The notes under the pieces were generated by a model. It searched no databases, was not told where the DNA came from, and worked only from the letters and a program-made list of their open reading frames with translations. Shown here in pieces: positions 1 through 7,353 of a stretch of DNA of 42,396 bases (position 1 is its first letter; every line of letters begins with the position of its first letter). The stretch is from positions 1 to 42,396 of the forward strand of contig JAAETI010000888.1 of the NCBI GenBank assembly GCA_024228555.1, given 5' to 3'. This DNA is from a bacterium. Lineage in GTDB: Bacteria; Actinomycetota; Acidimicrobiia; Spongiisociales; UBA5794. A program made the position numbers and the translations under genes.

Positions 1-397
1 AACTGTCACCGAACGTAGGAAGCGAGACGCACCGCCGACATGGTGGCACTTCATGCCCGCGACCGAACTGGCAGATCGGGCGCTTCTCGGGGATGACGAT
101 CGTCACCGATAGTGTTCGATACCCCGCACGCATGTGTGCCGATACTGAGCACCCGACGATGTGCTCGTTTCCGCTCCGTATTTGGTGGTCTGGGCGGCAG
201 TTCTTGCCGACGGCACAGAAGTGACTTAATCAAGCGCCGGCCCCCGTGACTCAAGTCGCGGTAGCCCAACCGTCGCTCGGTCAGCCTTGGCGTCTCGGTG
301 TGCAGATAGCTCCACGACGACCCTAGTCAGACTGACCTGAGGCGGTGCCGGGGGCTTGCGTGTGACGGGAGACCGCCTTCTGGGTTTCGAATCGGGG
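1..397. other. no supported gene; downstream flank of the membrane-protein gene
   Basis: I see no convincing gene here. The only ORF of note, on the minus strand (51-269), has no ribosome binding site I can recognise and an Arg/Pro-rich composition typical of a chance frame in GC-rich DNA. An inverted repeat, AGGCGGT (340-346) with ACCGCCT (372-378), lies just downstream of the leftward gene ending at 398 and could be a weak terminator, but its loop is about 25 bases, so this is uncertain. Confidence 0.4.
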
Positions 398-1537
398 CTA
401 TGGCGACAGCACGAGTGTCGTTGACTCGGTTGGCGAGGTCTTGTCGGTTACGATCACAGTTACTTGCTCGGGCGGAATCAGATCGTTCAGGAATGCGATC
501 ACCTCTGCCAATGACCGTCCACCGATCGGCGTGACCTCAATCGTGAGGATCGGCGTTGAGGTAGACGGCGGATCGAGCTCGACGGATGATCTGTTTACGA
601 TCGCTACTTCCTCGAGCCGAAAAGCGATTGACGCTTCGATGTCGAGTGCTCTTATCTCTGAGTCATAGAGGTCAGGGCTGCCCGCCTCGTCTTGAGCGAG
701 CAAGGATCGTGTCGGGTCAACACCGGCGAGCACGGCCCCGACCGGGCTGCCGTCGCCGCCTTCAGCCACGAGGATATCGACGAGTGACCCAAGGGGGATG
801 CCTGTCAATGCCGGGTCAATGCCGATCGGGTCGGGTTGCCAGGGGCCGATAACACCCGCATCTGCGAGTGCTCGAAGCTCTAGCGCCTGCAGGTGACTGT
901 GGGGCCAGACTATCTCTTCAGCGACTCCCCAGGTTGCACTCCCGGTGAAGGATCGATAGACCGGGTCGGTGTAGCCATCGCGGAATGGCATCGGTGCTTG
1001 CTGAACGAAGAAGACACGCTGCTCGCCGACTGTGAACCCGTCTGTCCCAACAATGGGCCTCGACGAGTTCGAAGAAGGATCCCCAAGGAACCAGATGGTC
1101 AGCTCGTGTTGCGGTGGGGATGTGTCCGACCATACGACGGTGTCAACGGCCACGGTCACCGGCGTGAACACGGTTGGTGCGGTGAAACTCTGGTCAGCAC
1201 GGTCGTTCTCCCATGCCTTGCCATCGGCTGCGTTCCATTGGGGGTCACCCATACCTGAGATGGTCCCGACAACGGCGAAGTCGAACGTCTGGACCAGTTC
1301 CTCTAGACCGTAGTCCGGCATCTCGAACGTTGAATTCGCGGCGAAGTCGCGGGCGTCCTCCGAAGGGGAGTTGGCAGCGACCACGACAGTAGCGATCGTC
1401 AACGCCGCCGCGGCACTCGCCAGCACGATCGTGGGCTTCCAACGTCGGCGCCCGAGGGTGTCGTATTGTGGAGCGACTGCAGACTCCAGCGCGTCACCGA
1501 ACTGGGCTACGAATGGAATCCGGGTTGAATCGCTCAT
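398..1537 (-). CDS. one-pass membrane protein with large outer domain, partner of the ECF sigma factor (putative anti-sigma/sensor)
   Basis: The predicted protein has 379 residues. Residues 1-33 are a short cytoplasmic tail, residues 34-55 a single hydrophobic segment, and the remaining 320 or so residues an outer domain. The start at 1537 is set by a strong GGAGGAGG site. Its ATG overlaps the sigma factor's TGA (ATGA), which implies translational coupling. A short tail plus one membrane span directly downstream of an ECF sigma gene is the usual place for an anti-sigma or sensor partner, but I see no HxxxCxxC zinc anti-sigma motif. The outer domain is clearly homologous to the secreted protein at 2328-3371: both have MP(D/N)YGL, TVFTP, WFLGDPS, QRVFFV, GYTDPV and WPHSH, in the same order. 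Function is inferred from context and confidence in a sigma-regulating role is moderate. Confidence 0.8.
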   Translation of the reverse strand: MSDSTRIPFVAQFGDALESAVAPQYDTLGRRRWKPTIVLASAAAALTIATVVVAANSPSEDARDFAANSTFEMPDYGLEELVQTFDFAVVGTISGMGDPQWNAADGKAWENDRADQSFTAPTVFTPVTVAVDTVVWSDTSPPQHELTIWFLGDPSSNSSRPIVGTDGFTVGEQRVFFVQQAPMPFRDGYTDPVYRSFTGSATWGVAEEIVWPHSHLQALELRALADAGVIGPWQPDPIGIDPALTGIPLGSLVDILVAEGGDGSPVGAVLAGVDPTRSLLAQDEAGSPDLYDSEIRALDIEASIAFRLEEVAIVNRSSVELDPPSTSTPILTIEVTPIGGRSLAEVIAFLNDLIPPEQVTVIVTDKTSPTESTTLVLSP

Positions 1538-2136
1538 GTTGCCTCCTCCAATAGGTCCGCCAGCCGGTTCAATGCTCTGTGTACTCGCACCCTTGCGGCG
1601 CCTTCTGAGCATCCGAGTTGCGTGGCGACCGTTCGATAGTCGAGTTCGTCGACCACACGCAGCTCGACAGCCTTTCGCTGAGTTGGTTTGAGGTTCGCTA
1701 GAGCTGCCGCCAACGCATTGCGATACTGATCGACGTCAATCAGCCTTTCGATGCGGTCGATTGACTCACTATCGAGAGCGGGTATCTCAACGCCAAGCCG
1801 GCTGACAGCTCGGGCTTCGATGCTTCGCCTGCGTCGATACGCTGCGAGCTCCCGGCGAGCAATGCCGTACAGCCAAGCAACACCGGGGGTGCGAGTTGGC
1901 GTGTATCGCCTGCGTTTCTCGAACGCAATTGCAAACGTCTCGGCCATGACATCGGCACTCAACTGGGCGTCGAACGTCCGTCGATAGACATACGCGAGGA
2001 TTCTCTCTGCGTTTCGCTCGTACAGCTCCTGGAACGCAGAAGCCTCCGTGATCGAGGCCACGATCAGTTCGGCATCGGTGCGGCTTCCATAGGTGGGTGT
2101 GAGTGACATGGTCCCTTGAGTCATCGGCTCGTTCAT
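1534..2136 (-). CDS. ECF-type RNA polymerase sigma factor
   Basis: This is a sigma-70 family protein of about 200 residues, normal for the ECF group. Region 2 is recognisable by FQELYERNAERILAYVYRR, then DVMAETFAIAFEKR and WLYGIARREL. Region 4 is recognisable by LKPTQRKAVELRVVDELDYRTVATQLG followed by the helix-turn-helix end GAARVRVHRALNRL. It would direct RNA polymerase to a small set of promoters. The start is uncertain: in-frame ATGs lie at 2154, 2136, 2124 and 2109. I chose 2136 because a possible ECF promoter (2143-2170) ends six bases before it, as for a leaderless message; 2109 has a weak AAGGGA but the spacing is short. The stop overlaps the start of the downstream membrane protein, its likely regulator. 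Confidence 0.9.
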   Translation of the reverse strand: MNEPMTQGTMSLTPTYGSRTDAELIVASITEASAFQELYERNAERILAYVYRRTFDAQLSADVMAETFAIAFEKRRRYTPTRTPGVAWLYGIARRELAAYRRRRSIEARAVSRLGVEIPALDSESIDRIERLIDVDQYRNALAAALANLKPTQRKAVELRVVDELDYRTVATQLGCSEGAARVRVHRALNRLADLLEEAT

Positions 2137-2142
2137 CGTAGG

Positions 2143-2170
2143 TATACGGAACATCTGCCGGATCTGTTAC
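2143..2170 (-). promoter_or_regulatory. candidate ECF-type promoter for the sigma gene
   Basis: Reading the minus strand, GTAACA (2170-2165) is followed by 16 bases and CGTATA (2148-2143), then six bases and the ATG at 2136. A -35 box containing AAC with a 16-base spacer is typical of ECF promoters. The second sigma gene of the window also has GTAACA in a similar position, which suggests self-regulation. This is a pattern match only. Confidence 0.35.
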
Positions 2171-2273
2171 ACCCATTGACCGATGCGCACAACGGGAGCG
2201 AGCTCCACGCTGTGCCGGCACGAATCGGCAGGAACCGTGGTGGTCGATGATTGGCAACACCCACGCTGCAGTT

Positions 2274-2304
2274 GAGTGAGAGGGCCCTGCAGGCCCTCTC
2301 ACTC
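2274..2304 (-). terminator. 13-bp perfect hairpin after the protease operon
   Basis: GAGTGAGAGGGCC (2274-2286) and its exact complement (2292-2304) enclose a five-base loop, CTGCA. It lies 24 bases beyond the stop of the leftward gene that ends at 2328 and before the sigma gene, so it separates the two transcription units. There is no T-run on either side, as often seen in actinobacterial terminators. Confidence 0.75.
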
Positions 2305-2327
2305 GGTGGGTATTGCCCTTGCGCCAT

Positions 2328-3371
2328 TTACGGAGCGAGTAGCAGTTCGTTGGCTTGTCCCTTGCCGGTCTCAAAGATCAGCACCTTGATCTTCTCAGGC
2401 GGAATGAGTTGATCTACAAAGGCCACGACATCCGTCAGGCTCTTGTCCTCAAGTGGCGTGATCTCCACTGTGAGGACCGGCTCAGCGTCAGAGTAGGGGT
2501 CGAGTTCCAGCGACGCCTTGTCTACGGTGGCAATCTCCTCGAGAGGGATGATCACGGCCGACTCGATGTCATATGCCCGCAGGTCTGATCGCTCGGACAC
2601 CTTGATCTCCTCATCTGTCTCTTGGAGGAGGGCACGCGTATAGTCCACGTCGGCAAGGGCGAGAGCGAAGTCCGAATCTTCAGCTGTCATATCGGCGGCT
2701 AGCACCGTGCGCAGATCTTCGAGACTGACCCTCGTTACCGCGGCGTCGCCACCCTTGGGATCCGGTTGCCACGCATCAATGACTCCGGCATCTGAAAACG
2801 CACGAAGTTCCATTGCCTGTACGTGGCTGTGAGGCCACGCGGTCTGATCCTGAACACCCCAGGTGGCCATGCCGCTAAAGCTGCGATTGACGGGATCTGT
2901 GTACCCGTTCTGGAAAGGCATGGGCCCCTCGTAGACGAAGAAGACCCGCTGGTCACCTTCTCCGAATCCGTCGGACTGGGTGAGGGCCTTGGATTCGCCT
3001 GTAGAGGGGTCTCCTAGGAACCAGACCGTAAGCTCCTTGTCTGGCGATTCACCGGAAGACCAGATCGTTTCTGAGACCATGATCGTTATCGGTGTGAACA
3101 CCGTCGGACTTGTGAACTGGTTCTTGAGTGCTTCGTCCTCCCAGTGCTGGCCATCCTCAGAGTTCCATTGCGGTTCGCCGACGTGTAGAACCGTGCCAAT
3201 GACAGCGAAGTCAAAGTCGTCGGTAAGCTCTTGGAGTCCGTAGTTGGGCATCTCGTATTGAGCGCCACTGGCGGAAACCGACAACTCGCCGTTCTCCGAT
3301 AGAGCCACTGTTGTTGCGACACCTCCGATGAGGGCCCCAAGTGCGAATAGCAGAAGTACTCTTCTCATCAT
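2328..3371 (-). CDS. secreted paralogue of the sigma-linked membrane protein's outer domain
   Basis: The predicted protein has 347 residues. It starts MMRRVLLLFALGALIGG, a Sec signal peptide or single N-terminal anchor; there is no lipobox Cys. The rest aligns throughout with the outer domain of the protein at 398-1537, including the C-terminal block on L(D/I)PPE and a terminal LLLAP/LVLSP. The sigma-linked copy has a cytoplasmic tail, this one does not, so it should act outside the membrane. The start at 3371 has GAGGG eight bases upstream. It lies 12 bases behind the metalloprotease gene and is almost certainly in the same operon. I do not recognise the domain family. It could be a ligand, a competitor or a protease target of the membrane-bound copy (inference). 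Confidence 0.8.
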   Translation of the reverse strand: MMRRVLLLFALGALIGGVATTVALSENGELSVSASGAQYEMPNYGLQELTDDFDFAVIGTVLHVGEPQWNSEDGQHWEDEALKNQFTSPTVFTPITIMVSETIWSSGESPDKELTVWFLGDPSTGESKALTQSDGFGEGDQRVFFVYEGPMPFQNGYTDPVNRSFSGMATWGVQDQTAWPHSHVQAMELRAFSDAGVIDAWQPDPKGGDAAVTRVSLEDLRTVLAADMTAEDSDFALALADVDYTRALLQETDEEIKVSERSDLRAYDIESAVIIPLEEIATVDKASLELDPYSDAEPVLTVEITPLEDKSLTDVVAFVDQLIPPEKIKVLIFETGKGQANELLLAP

Positions 3372-3383
3372 TGCTTCACCCTC

Positions 3384-4481
3384 TTATCCGAAGTCTGAAT
3401 CGATTTGGTCTACCCCGATGGTTCCAGTGTGATGAGGCTCACCCAGACTCCAATTCCGGATGTAGATCCTCACGTCCGCGACGTACGTGTTGACTGTGTC
3501 AAGGTCACCATGCGAGCAGGTCGACCACGTTGAGCCCGAAATGGTGTCTGTGCACCACGGGCCATAGCTATAGACATACGATCCCAAGGAACCGTTAGAG
3601 CTGACAGTATTCGACCTGACCATCGTCTTGACCTTCATCCCCGTGGAATAGGTCAAACCCCGATACTTGAATGAGAGGCTCGGATCCTGTCGGTCCTGTC
3701 GGTGATCAACGGTCATCCGGGTCGTCATGTACATGTAGCCGTAAGCGCTGCTAGAGGACTTGGAGAGGCACAGATAGCTACCACAGTCCCACAGACTTCC
3801 GCCCCCCGCTCCCCAATACCCCACACTAGACGCGTAGTAGCCCTGGATCAGGACGTTCTTGGACGTGACGAACTCTCCACCGGATCGGTCATCCTGCCGA
3901 AGCGTCCGACGGCTGACCGCCTTCTTGGCTTGGCCATACATCATGACAGGGTTCTGCCCGTCCCAGCTCTTTTCTGGGTAGGTGTTGTTGAATTCCGGGT
4001 GCTTCAAGCCGAGGCCGTGGCCCAACTCGTGGCTTGCAGTCGACTGGAAGTCGTACTTCCCCGAGGGGATTGTGCTGCTCGATCCGAAATACCAGGGGAT
4101 CGCGCCATTGGTACCATTTTCGGCAAAACGAATCCACACCGCCCCATTTGTGCCAGTCCCCGTGCGGCCAAGTGCACCGCCGAGGTCCGTCACCCAGTCG
4201 ATCTCTATCTTTGCGACAGGACAGACGCTCGAAACGGTGTCATGGTTGATGTTCAGCGAGTACGCAACAGCCTCCCAGTGAGCTACCGCGGCATTCACCC
4301 GAGCCTTCTCGAGGGGATCCCAATCTGTTCCTGTGAAGCAGGTCTCAATCTCATCCGAGGCGTAATGATGCTGATCGAAAGCCTCGGCGCGAAGCGGGTT
4401 TAGAACAGCCAACGCTGCGCCAAGCCCAAGACCGAGTAGTAGAGCGACTGCATATCGGCTAGCTCTTTCAGAGAACACCAC
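3384..4481 (-). CDS. secreted matrixin-type zinc metalloprotease
   Basis: The protein has 365 residues. Residues 9-34 form a signal peptide ending ...LRAEA. The catalytic zinc motif HELGHGLGLKH (residues 151-161) matches the metzincin consensus HExxHxxGxxH exactly. It is followed by NPVMMYG (177-183), which supplies the Met-turn. This places it in the M10 matrixin-like peptidases, acting outside the cell. The C-terminal 170 residues (rich in Ser, Tyr and Gly, with several Cys) are not recognised and may be a binding or beta-rich domain. The start is GTG at 4481 with AAGGTGG upstream. It is the first gene of a two-gene leftward operon with the secreted ectodomain protein. I see no obvious propeptide cysteine switch. 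Confidence 0.88.
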   Translation of the reverse strand: MVFSERASRYAVALLLGLGLGAALAVLNPLRAEAFDQHHYASDEIETCFTGTDWDPLEKARVNAAVAHWEAVAYSLNINHDTVSSVCPVAKIEIDWVTDLGGALGRTGTGTNGAVWIRFAENGTNGAIPWYFGSSSTIPSGKYDFQSTASHELGHGLGLKHPEFNNTYPEKSWDGQNPVMMYGQAKKAVSRRTLRQDDRSGGEFVTSKNVLIQGYYASSVGYWGAGGGSLWDCGSYLCLSKSSSSAYGYMYMTTRMTVDHRQDRQDPSLSFKYRGLTYSTGMKVKTMVRSNTVSSNGSLGSYVYSYGPWCTDTISGSTWSTCSHGDLDTVNTYVADVRIYIRNWSLGEPHHTGTIGVDQIDSDFG

Positions 4482-5006
4482 GCTTCACCACCTTTCCAAA
4501 ATGGTGTCGTCGTTCCCGTCTACCTTGAGCAGATGGCCGATGCATCCCCTCCTCCGGTAGTTGCTAGCAGGATGTCTCTGCATAACTCCTCCTCCATCCG
4601 GGTTCGTGAGTACGTCCCGCTTAGCCATTGGTCGCGTGTCGCCGTCCGGTTCTTACTATCGGCGATCAAGCCACTCGCTACGGAAGCCCGGTCGGGTGCT
4701 CGTTAGGCGAGGGGCGGGACCTGCCAGTGCGGAGGATGACCGCAGACGTGTACAGCTCCCGCCCCTCCTCTGAATTGGTCGTGGAACCCGGGCGGGTTCT
4801 TGCCAGTTGTTGAGGAGCAGCAGTCGCGTCCGGTGTTCCTACCCCGCCCAAGTCCGCGGGCGCCTACTCGCTGCCGGCCAACAGCTGAGGAGTGGCACAG
4901 CAGCCCGGGCCACTTGGTTGAGCGCCCAGATGCTGGCTGTGAACCGATCGGGAACTCGCATCAAAGTGCAGTGAGTCAGTAGAAGTAGACCTGCGGAGGA
5001 TGACGC
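4482..5006. other. divergent intergenic region between metalloprotease and betagamma-like gene
   Basis: I see no supported gene here. The stretch must hold the promoters of the leftward protease operon and the rightward gene at 5007. It contains a 16-base palindrome, GAACCCG-GG-CGGGTTC (4784-4799), and two copies of GCGGAGGATGAC (about 4729-4740 and 4993-5004), the second being the ribosome binding site of the next gene. Several short ORFs cross it, but none has both a ribosome site and sensible composition. Confidence 0.4.
4784..4799. repeat. 16-base palindrome, possible operator
   Basis: GAACCCG and CGGGTTC form perfect 7-base arms around GG. It lies in the long divergent spacer, about 300 bases upstream of the protease gene and 210 bases upstream of the gene at 5007. 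The two-base loop makes it more likely a dimer-binding site than an RNA hairpin. Confidence 0.35.
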
Positions 5007-5540
5007 ATGACTGGTTCGTTCGTACAAGCACTGGCCGGAGTGGTGTTGGCGAGTTCCTTGGGAGCGGTGCCGTCAACCGGCGCAGAGCAGCATTGTGTGG
5101 TGGAGGTAGTCGGCCAGTCGAAGGGTGGCGAGTTGATAACCGCCGAGCCGGTGTGTTTCTCAACGTTTTCGGACGCGATGCGTTCTGCATCGGAAGGCGA
5201 GTTGATCCTTCCTCGAGGAGTTGACGGCGACGTTGTGCTTTCGAGTGGCGATGTGGCGCGGGCGGTCTCTTCGTTTGCCATCGGCATCCACTACGACGGG
5301 TATGGCGGTAGCGGCAGCTCAATCACAATCACGGGTTCGAATTGCTCGGGTGGGTATTGGAACGCAACCGGATTCTGGAAGGACAGGATCCGGTCGTCAT
5401 ACAACGGCTGCCCGAAGCTACGTCACTATACGAACAAGAATAGGCAGGGTAGCTCGCAGACAACGTCTCCTGCAGGCCAAACCCACAATCTGGGGTCGAC
5501 CCTGGCAGGACGTGTCGAGTCGGTTCAGTATTCGTCCTAA
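5007..5540 (+). CDS. small secreted protein with betagamma-crystallin-like C-terminus
   Basis: The protein has 177 residues. GGAGGA (4995-5000) lies six bases before the ATG. Residues 4-26 are hydrophobic and end in an AEQ-type cleavage site; the signal peptide is unusual in lacking N-terminal Lys or Arg. The C-terminal 85 residues show the rhythm of a betagamma-crystallin-like fold: IHYDGYGGSG, then W.DRI.SS...GCPKLRHYTNKN..G, then NLG......RVESVQY. Four cysteines (30, 50, 113, 135) could form two disulfides. The fold is shared by proteinase inhibitors of the I36 type and by small secreted binding proteins. With a secreted metalloprotease gene next door, an inhibitor role is attractive but unproven. 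The N-terminal 85 residues are not recognised. Confidence 0.7.
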   Translation: MTGSFVQALAGVVLASSLGAVPSTGAEQHCVVEVVGQSKGGELITAEPVCFSTFSDAMRSASEGELILPRGVDGDVVLSSGDVARAVSSFAIGIHYDGYGGSGSSITITGSNCSGGYWNATGFWKDRIRSSYNGCPKLRHYTNKNRQGSSQTTSPAGQTHNLGSTLAGRVESVQYSS

Positions 5541-5559
5541 TCCTTGGTGGTGAGCTCTG

Positions 5560-5584
5560 GCCCAGCGCCGACATAGCGCTGGGC
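5560..5584 (+). terminator. 9-bp perfect hairpin after the betagamma-like gene
   Basis: GCCCAGCGC (5560-5568) and GCGCTGGGC (5576-5584) pair perfectly around a seven-base loop, 19 bases beyond the stop at 5540. GCTC and GAGC outside the stem could lengthen it across a small internal loop. No T-run follows. Confidence 0.7.
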
Positions 5585-5597
5585 ATCGGAGCGCCAC

Positions 5598-5625
5598 GTA
5601 ACAGCCCCGATTGTGTACTCCGACT
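5598..5625 (+). promoter_or_regulatory. candidate ECF-type promoter for the second sigma gene
   Basis: GTAACA (5598-5603) is followed by 16 bases and CCGACT (5620-5625), five bases before an in-frame GTG at 5631. The GTAACA and the spacer match the candidate promoter of the other ECF gene at 2143-2170. If real, the sigma factor would start at 5631 on a nearly leaderless message. Confidence 0.3.
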
Positions 5626-6179
5626 CTGATGTGATTGCGGCGTCGCTAGACGATCCCGATCGTTTTGGCGAAATCTACGATCGGTACAGCCGCCGCGTCT
5701 TTGGGTACGTCGTTCGCAGGATCCCAAGAGAGGACGCCGCCGACATCACCGGGGATATCTTCCTACGAGCCTTCCGATTTCGTCACAAGTTCGATCTGAA
5801 ACGCTCCGCAGCTCTCCCCTGGCTGCTCGGTATCGCAACCAACGTAATCGGCGAGTACCTCCGCAAACGTACCCGCCGGACCAGGATCGGCCTCCGAGCC
5901 GATACCTTCTCGAATCCACCCATAGATGACATTGCCACTGCTCGTGCGGACGCAGCCAGAGCCTGGCCCGCCCTAGAAGCGACCTTGGGTCGCCTGAAAC
6001 CAAGAGACCGCTCCGTGCTGATCCTCTTCGCGATCGAGGACATGTCGTATCAAGAGATAAGCGACGCGCTGCAGGTCCCAGTGGGCACTGTCAGGTCACG
6101 ATTGCATCGAGCACGTACCCAAGCCGGTGAACTGCTCGGCGCTTCGGGGCAAACACCATACGATGAGGGACAACTGTGA
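5613..6179 (+). CDS. ECF-type RNA polymerase sigma factor (second)
   Basis: The protein has 188 residues. Region 2 is seen in FGEIYDRYSRRVFGYVVRR, DAADITGDIFLRAF and WLLGIATNVIGEYLR. Region 4 is seen in LKPRDRSVLILFAIEDMSYQEISDAL followed by VPVGTVRSRLHRAR. The GTG at 5613 gives the longest frame; GTG at 5631 is also possible and is favoured by the candidate promoter. No Shine-Dalgarno site precedes either. The stop overlaps the GTG of the next gene (GTGA), so the pair is translationally coupled, the standard layout for an ECF sigma factor and its regulator. It is not a close copy of the first sigma factor. Confidence 0.9.
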   Translation: MYSDSDVIAASLDDPDRFGEIYDRYSRRVFGYVVRRIPREDAADITGDIFLRAFRFRHKFDLKRSAALPWLLGIATNVIGEYLRKRTRRTRIGLRADTFSNPPIDDIATARADAARAWPALEATLGRLKPRDRSVLILFAIEDMSYQEISDALQVPVGTVRSRLHRARTQAGELLGASGQTPYDEGQL

Positions 6180-7177
6180 GTAGGCCCCAAGACGACAAAC
6201 ATGTCGATGCGATGCTGCGCCATCTGGCCGGCGACGATGCGCCGCCAACGGACGACGAGCTGACGTTGGCGCGGGCCAAACTTGATGCAGCAATCCTCGC
6301 AGAGACCACATCTCAAAGCCATCGCAGAGCTCGTGGACTGCCCCGTCGGCCATTGGTCGCTGCCGTGGGCATGGCTTTGGTCGTTGCCGTGGTTGCCGGC
6401 AGCGTCTTAGTGGCCAGACCAGCACCGCTCGCCGCCGCTTTGGCCGAATATGCCGAGGTAGTGCTCGAGACCGAACCCTTGGAGCCCGTCGAGGGCGAGT
6501 TCATTCTCCAAACCACCGAGCTAGCTCAGCTAGTCATTGTCGACGGTTCGCTGCTCGAACTCGACGCGCCTGAGATTGCCTACATCATCATCGAACAACG
6601 CAAGACCTGGGTAGGAGCGGACGGCATCATCCAAATGGCCAGCACACCAACCGAAACACGGTTCTTCTCCGGAGCAACCGCAGCCGCCTACGAGAACGCC
6701 AACATGGCTGAGTTCGACGACATCGGTATGACAACCACCGTTCGCCAAGAAGGCGACGACCTATCCGCGCTACCAACCGACGTAGAAGCCCTGGAGGCAT
6801 TCCTACGTGAGCAGATCCGCCTCGGAGGCACCGAACTCCCCGAGGACGTACTGCTCTATGACGAACTGGCGTCCATACTCGGAGATCCCGTCGCCCCACC
6901 CGAAGTCCGAGCCGCAGCAGCACTAACACTGAACTCGATCGACGGTATCGAGCTTGTCCAAAAGAACGAAACACAGATCGTCGTTGCGCTGGAATACCTA
7001 GACCCAATCCGGGTGCGCCACACACTCGAACTTGACCTATCGGCGTCGCAACTAACCCAGAACACGACACAGCTTCTCGAGGACCACGGCATCCTCGGTA
7101 TTCCAGCCAGCACAATCATCAACCAGACGAACCACGACCGCCTCGTAGTCACAACCGATCGGCCGCCGACCAGCTAG
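6176..7177 (+). CDS. one-pass membrane protein of CU044_5270 type, partner of the second ECF sigma factor
   Basis: The protein has 333 residues. The cytoplasmic part, about residues 1-58, is rich in Asp and Arg. A single membrane span follows (about 60-80, LVAAVGMALVVAVVAGSVLVA). The outer part is about 250 residues and mostly acidic. The arrangement and the ectodomain (LEPVEGEFILQTTE..., a run on LPTDVEALEAFLREQI, and a Val-rich C-terminus) fit the actinobacterial CU044_5270 family that usually follows ECF sigma genes. The GTG start overlaps the sigma stop. It probably senses something outside the membrane and restrains or activates the sigma factor (inference). It has no visible similarity to the membrane protein at 398-1537, so the two sigma systems are independent. 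Confidence 0.8.
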   Translation: MSRPQDDKHVDAMLRHLAGDDAPPTDDELTLARAKLDAAILAETTSQSHRRARGLPRRPLVAAVGMALVVAVVAGSVLVARPAPLAAALAEYAEVVLETEPLEPVEGEFILQTTELAQLVIVDGSLLELDAPEIAYIIIEQRKTWVGADGIIQMASTPTETRFFSGATAAAYENANMAEFDDIGMTTTVRQEGDDLSALPTDVEALEAFLREQIRLGGTELPEDVLLYDELASILGDPVAPPEVRAAAALTLNSIDGIELVQKNETQIVVALEYLDPIRVRHTLELDLSASQLTQNTTQLLEDHGILGIPASTIINQTNHDRLVVTTDRPPTS

Positions 7178-7294
7178 TCGGAAACGTCGGCCCTGAAGAC
7201 CACGCAGGTGCATGGACCAAAGAAGCGACTGCTTTCCCGTCGAACGCACAGATCACACACCACCCCGAACGTTATCGAGCGCCCACCCGCGCCC

Positions 7295-7321
7295 GGGAAC
7301 CGGCAATCTGGACCGGATCCC
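7295..7321. terminator. possible bidirectional hairpin between convergent genes
   Basis: GGGA-A-CCGG (7295-7303) can pair with CCGG-A-TCCC (7313-7321), an eight-pair stem with one A/A mismatch and a nine-base loop. It lies between the rightward gene ending at 7177 and the leftward relaxase gene ending at 7354, where a shared terminator is expected. Confidence 0.35.
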
Positions 7322-7353
7322 AATTATGGGGTTGCCACGTTCCGTGGCCGTGG

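Noticed and set aside
51-269. 72-codon minus-strand frame at the window start
   Set aside because: No ribosome site and an Arg/Pro-rich chance composition.
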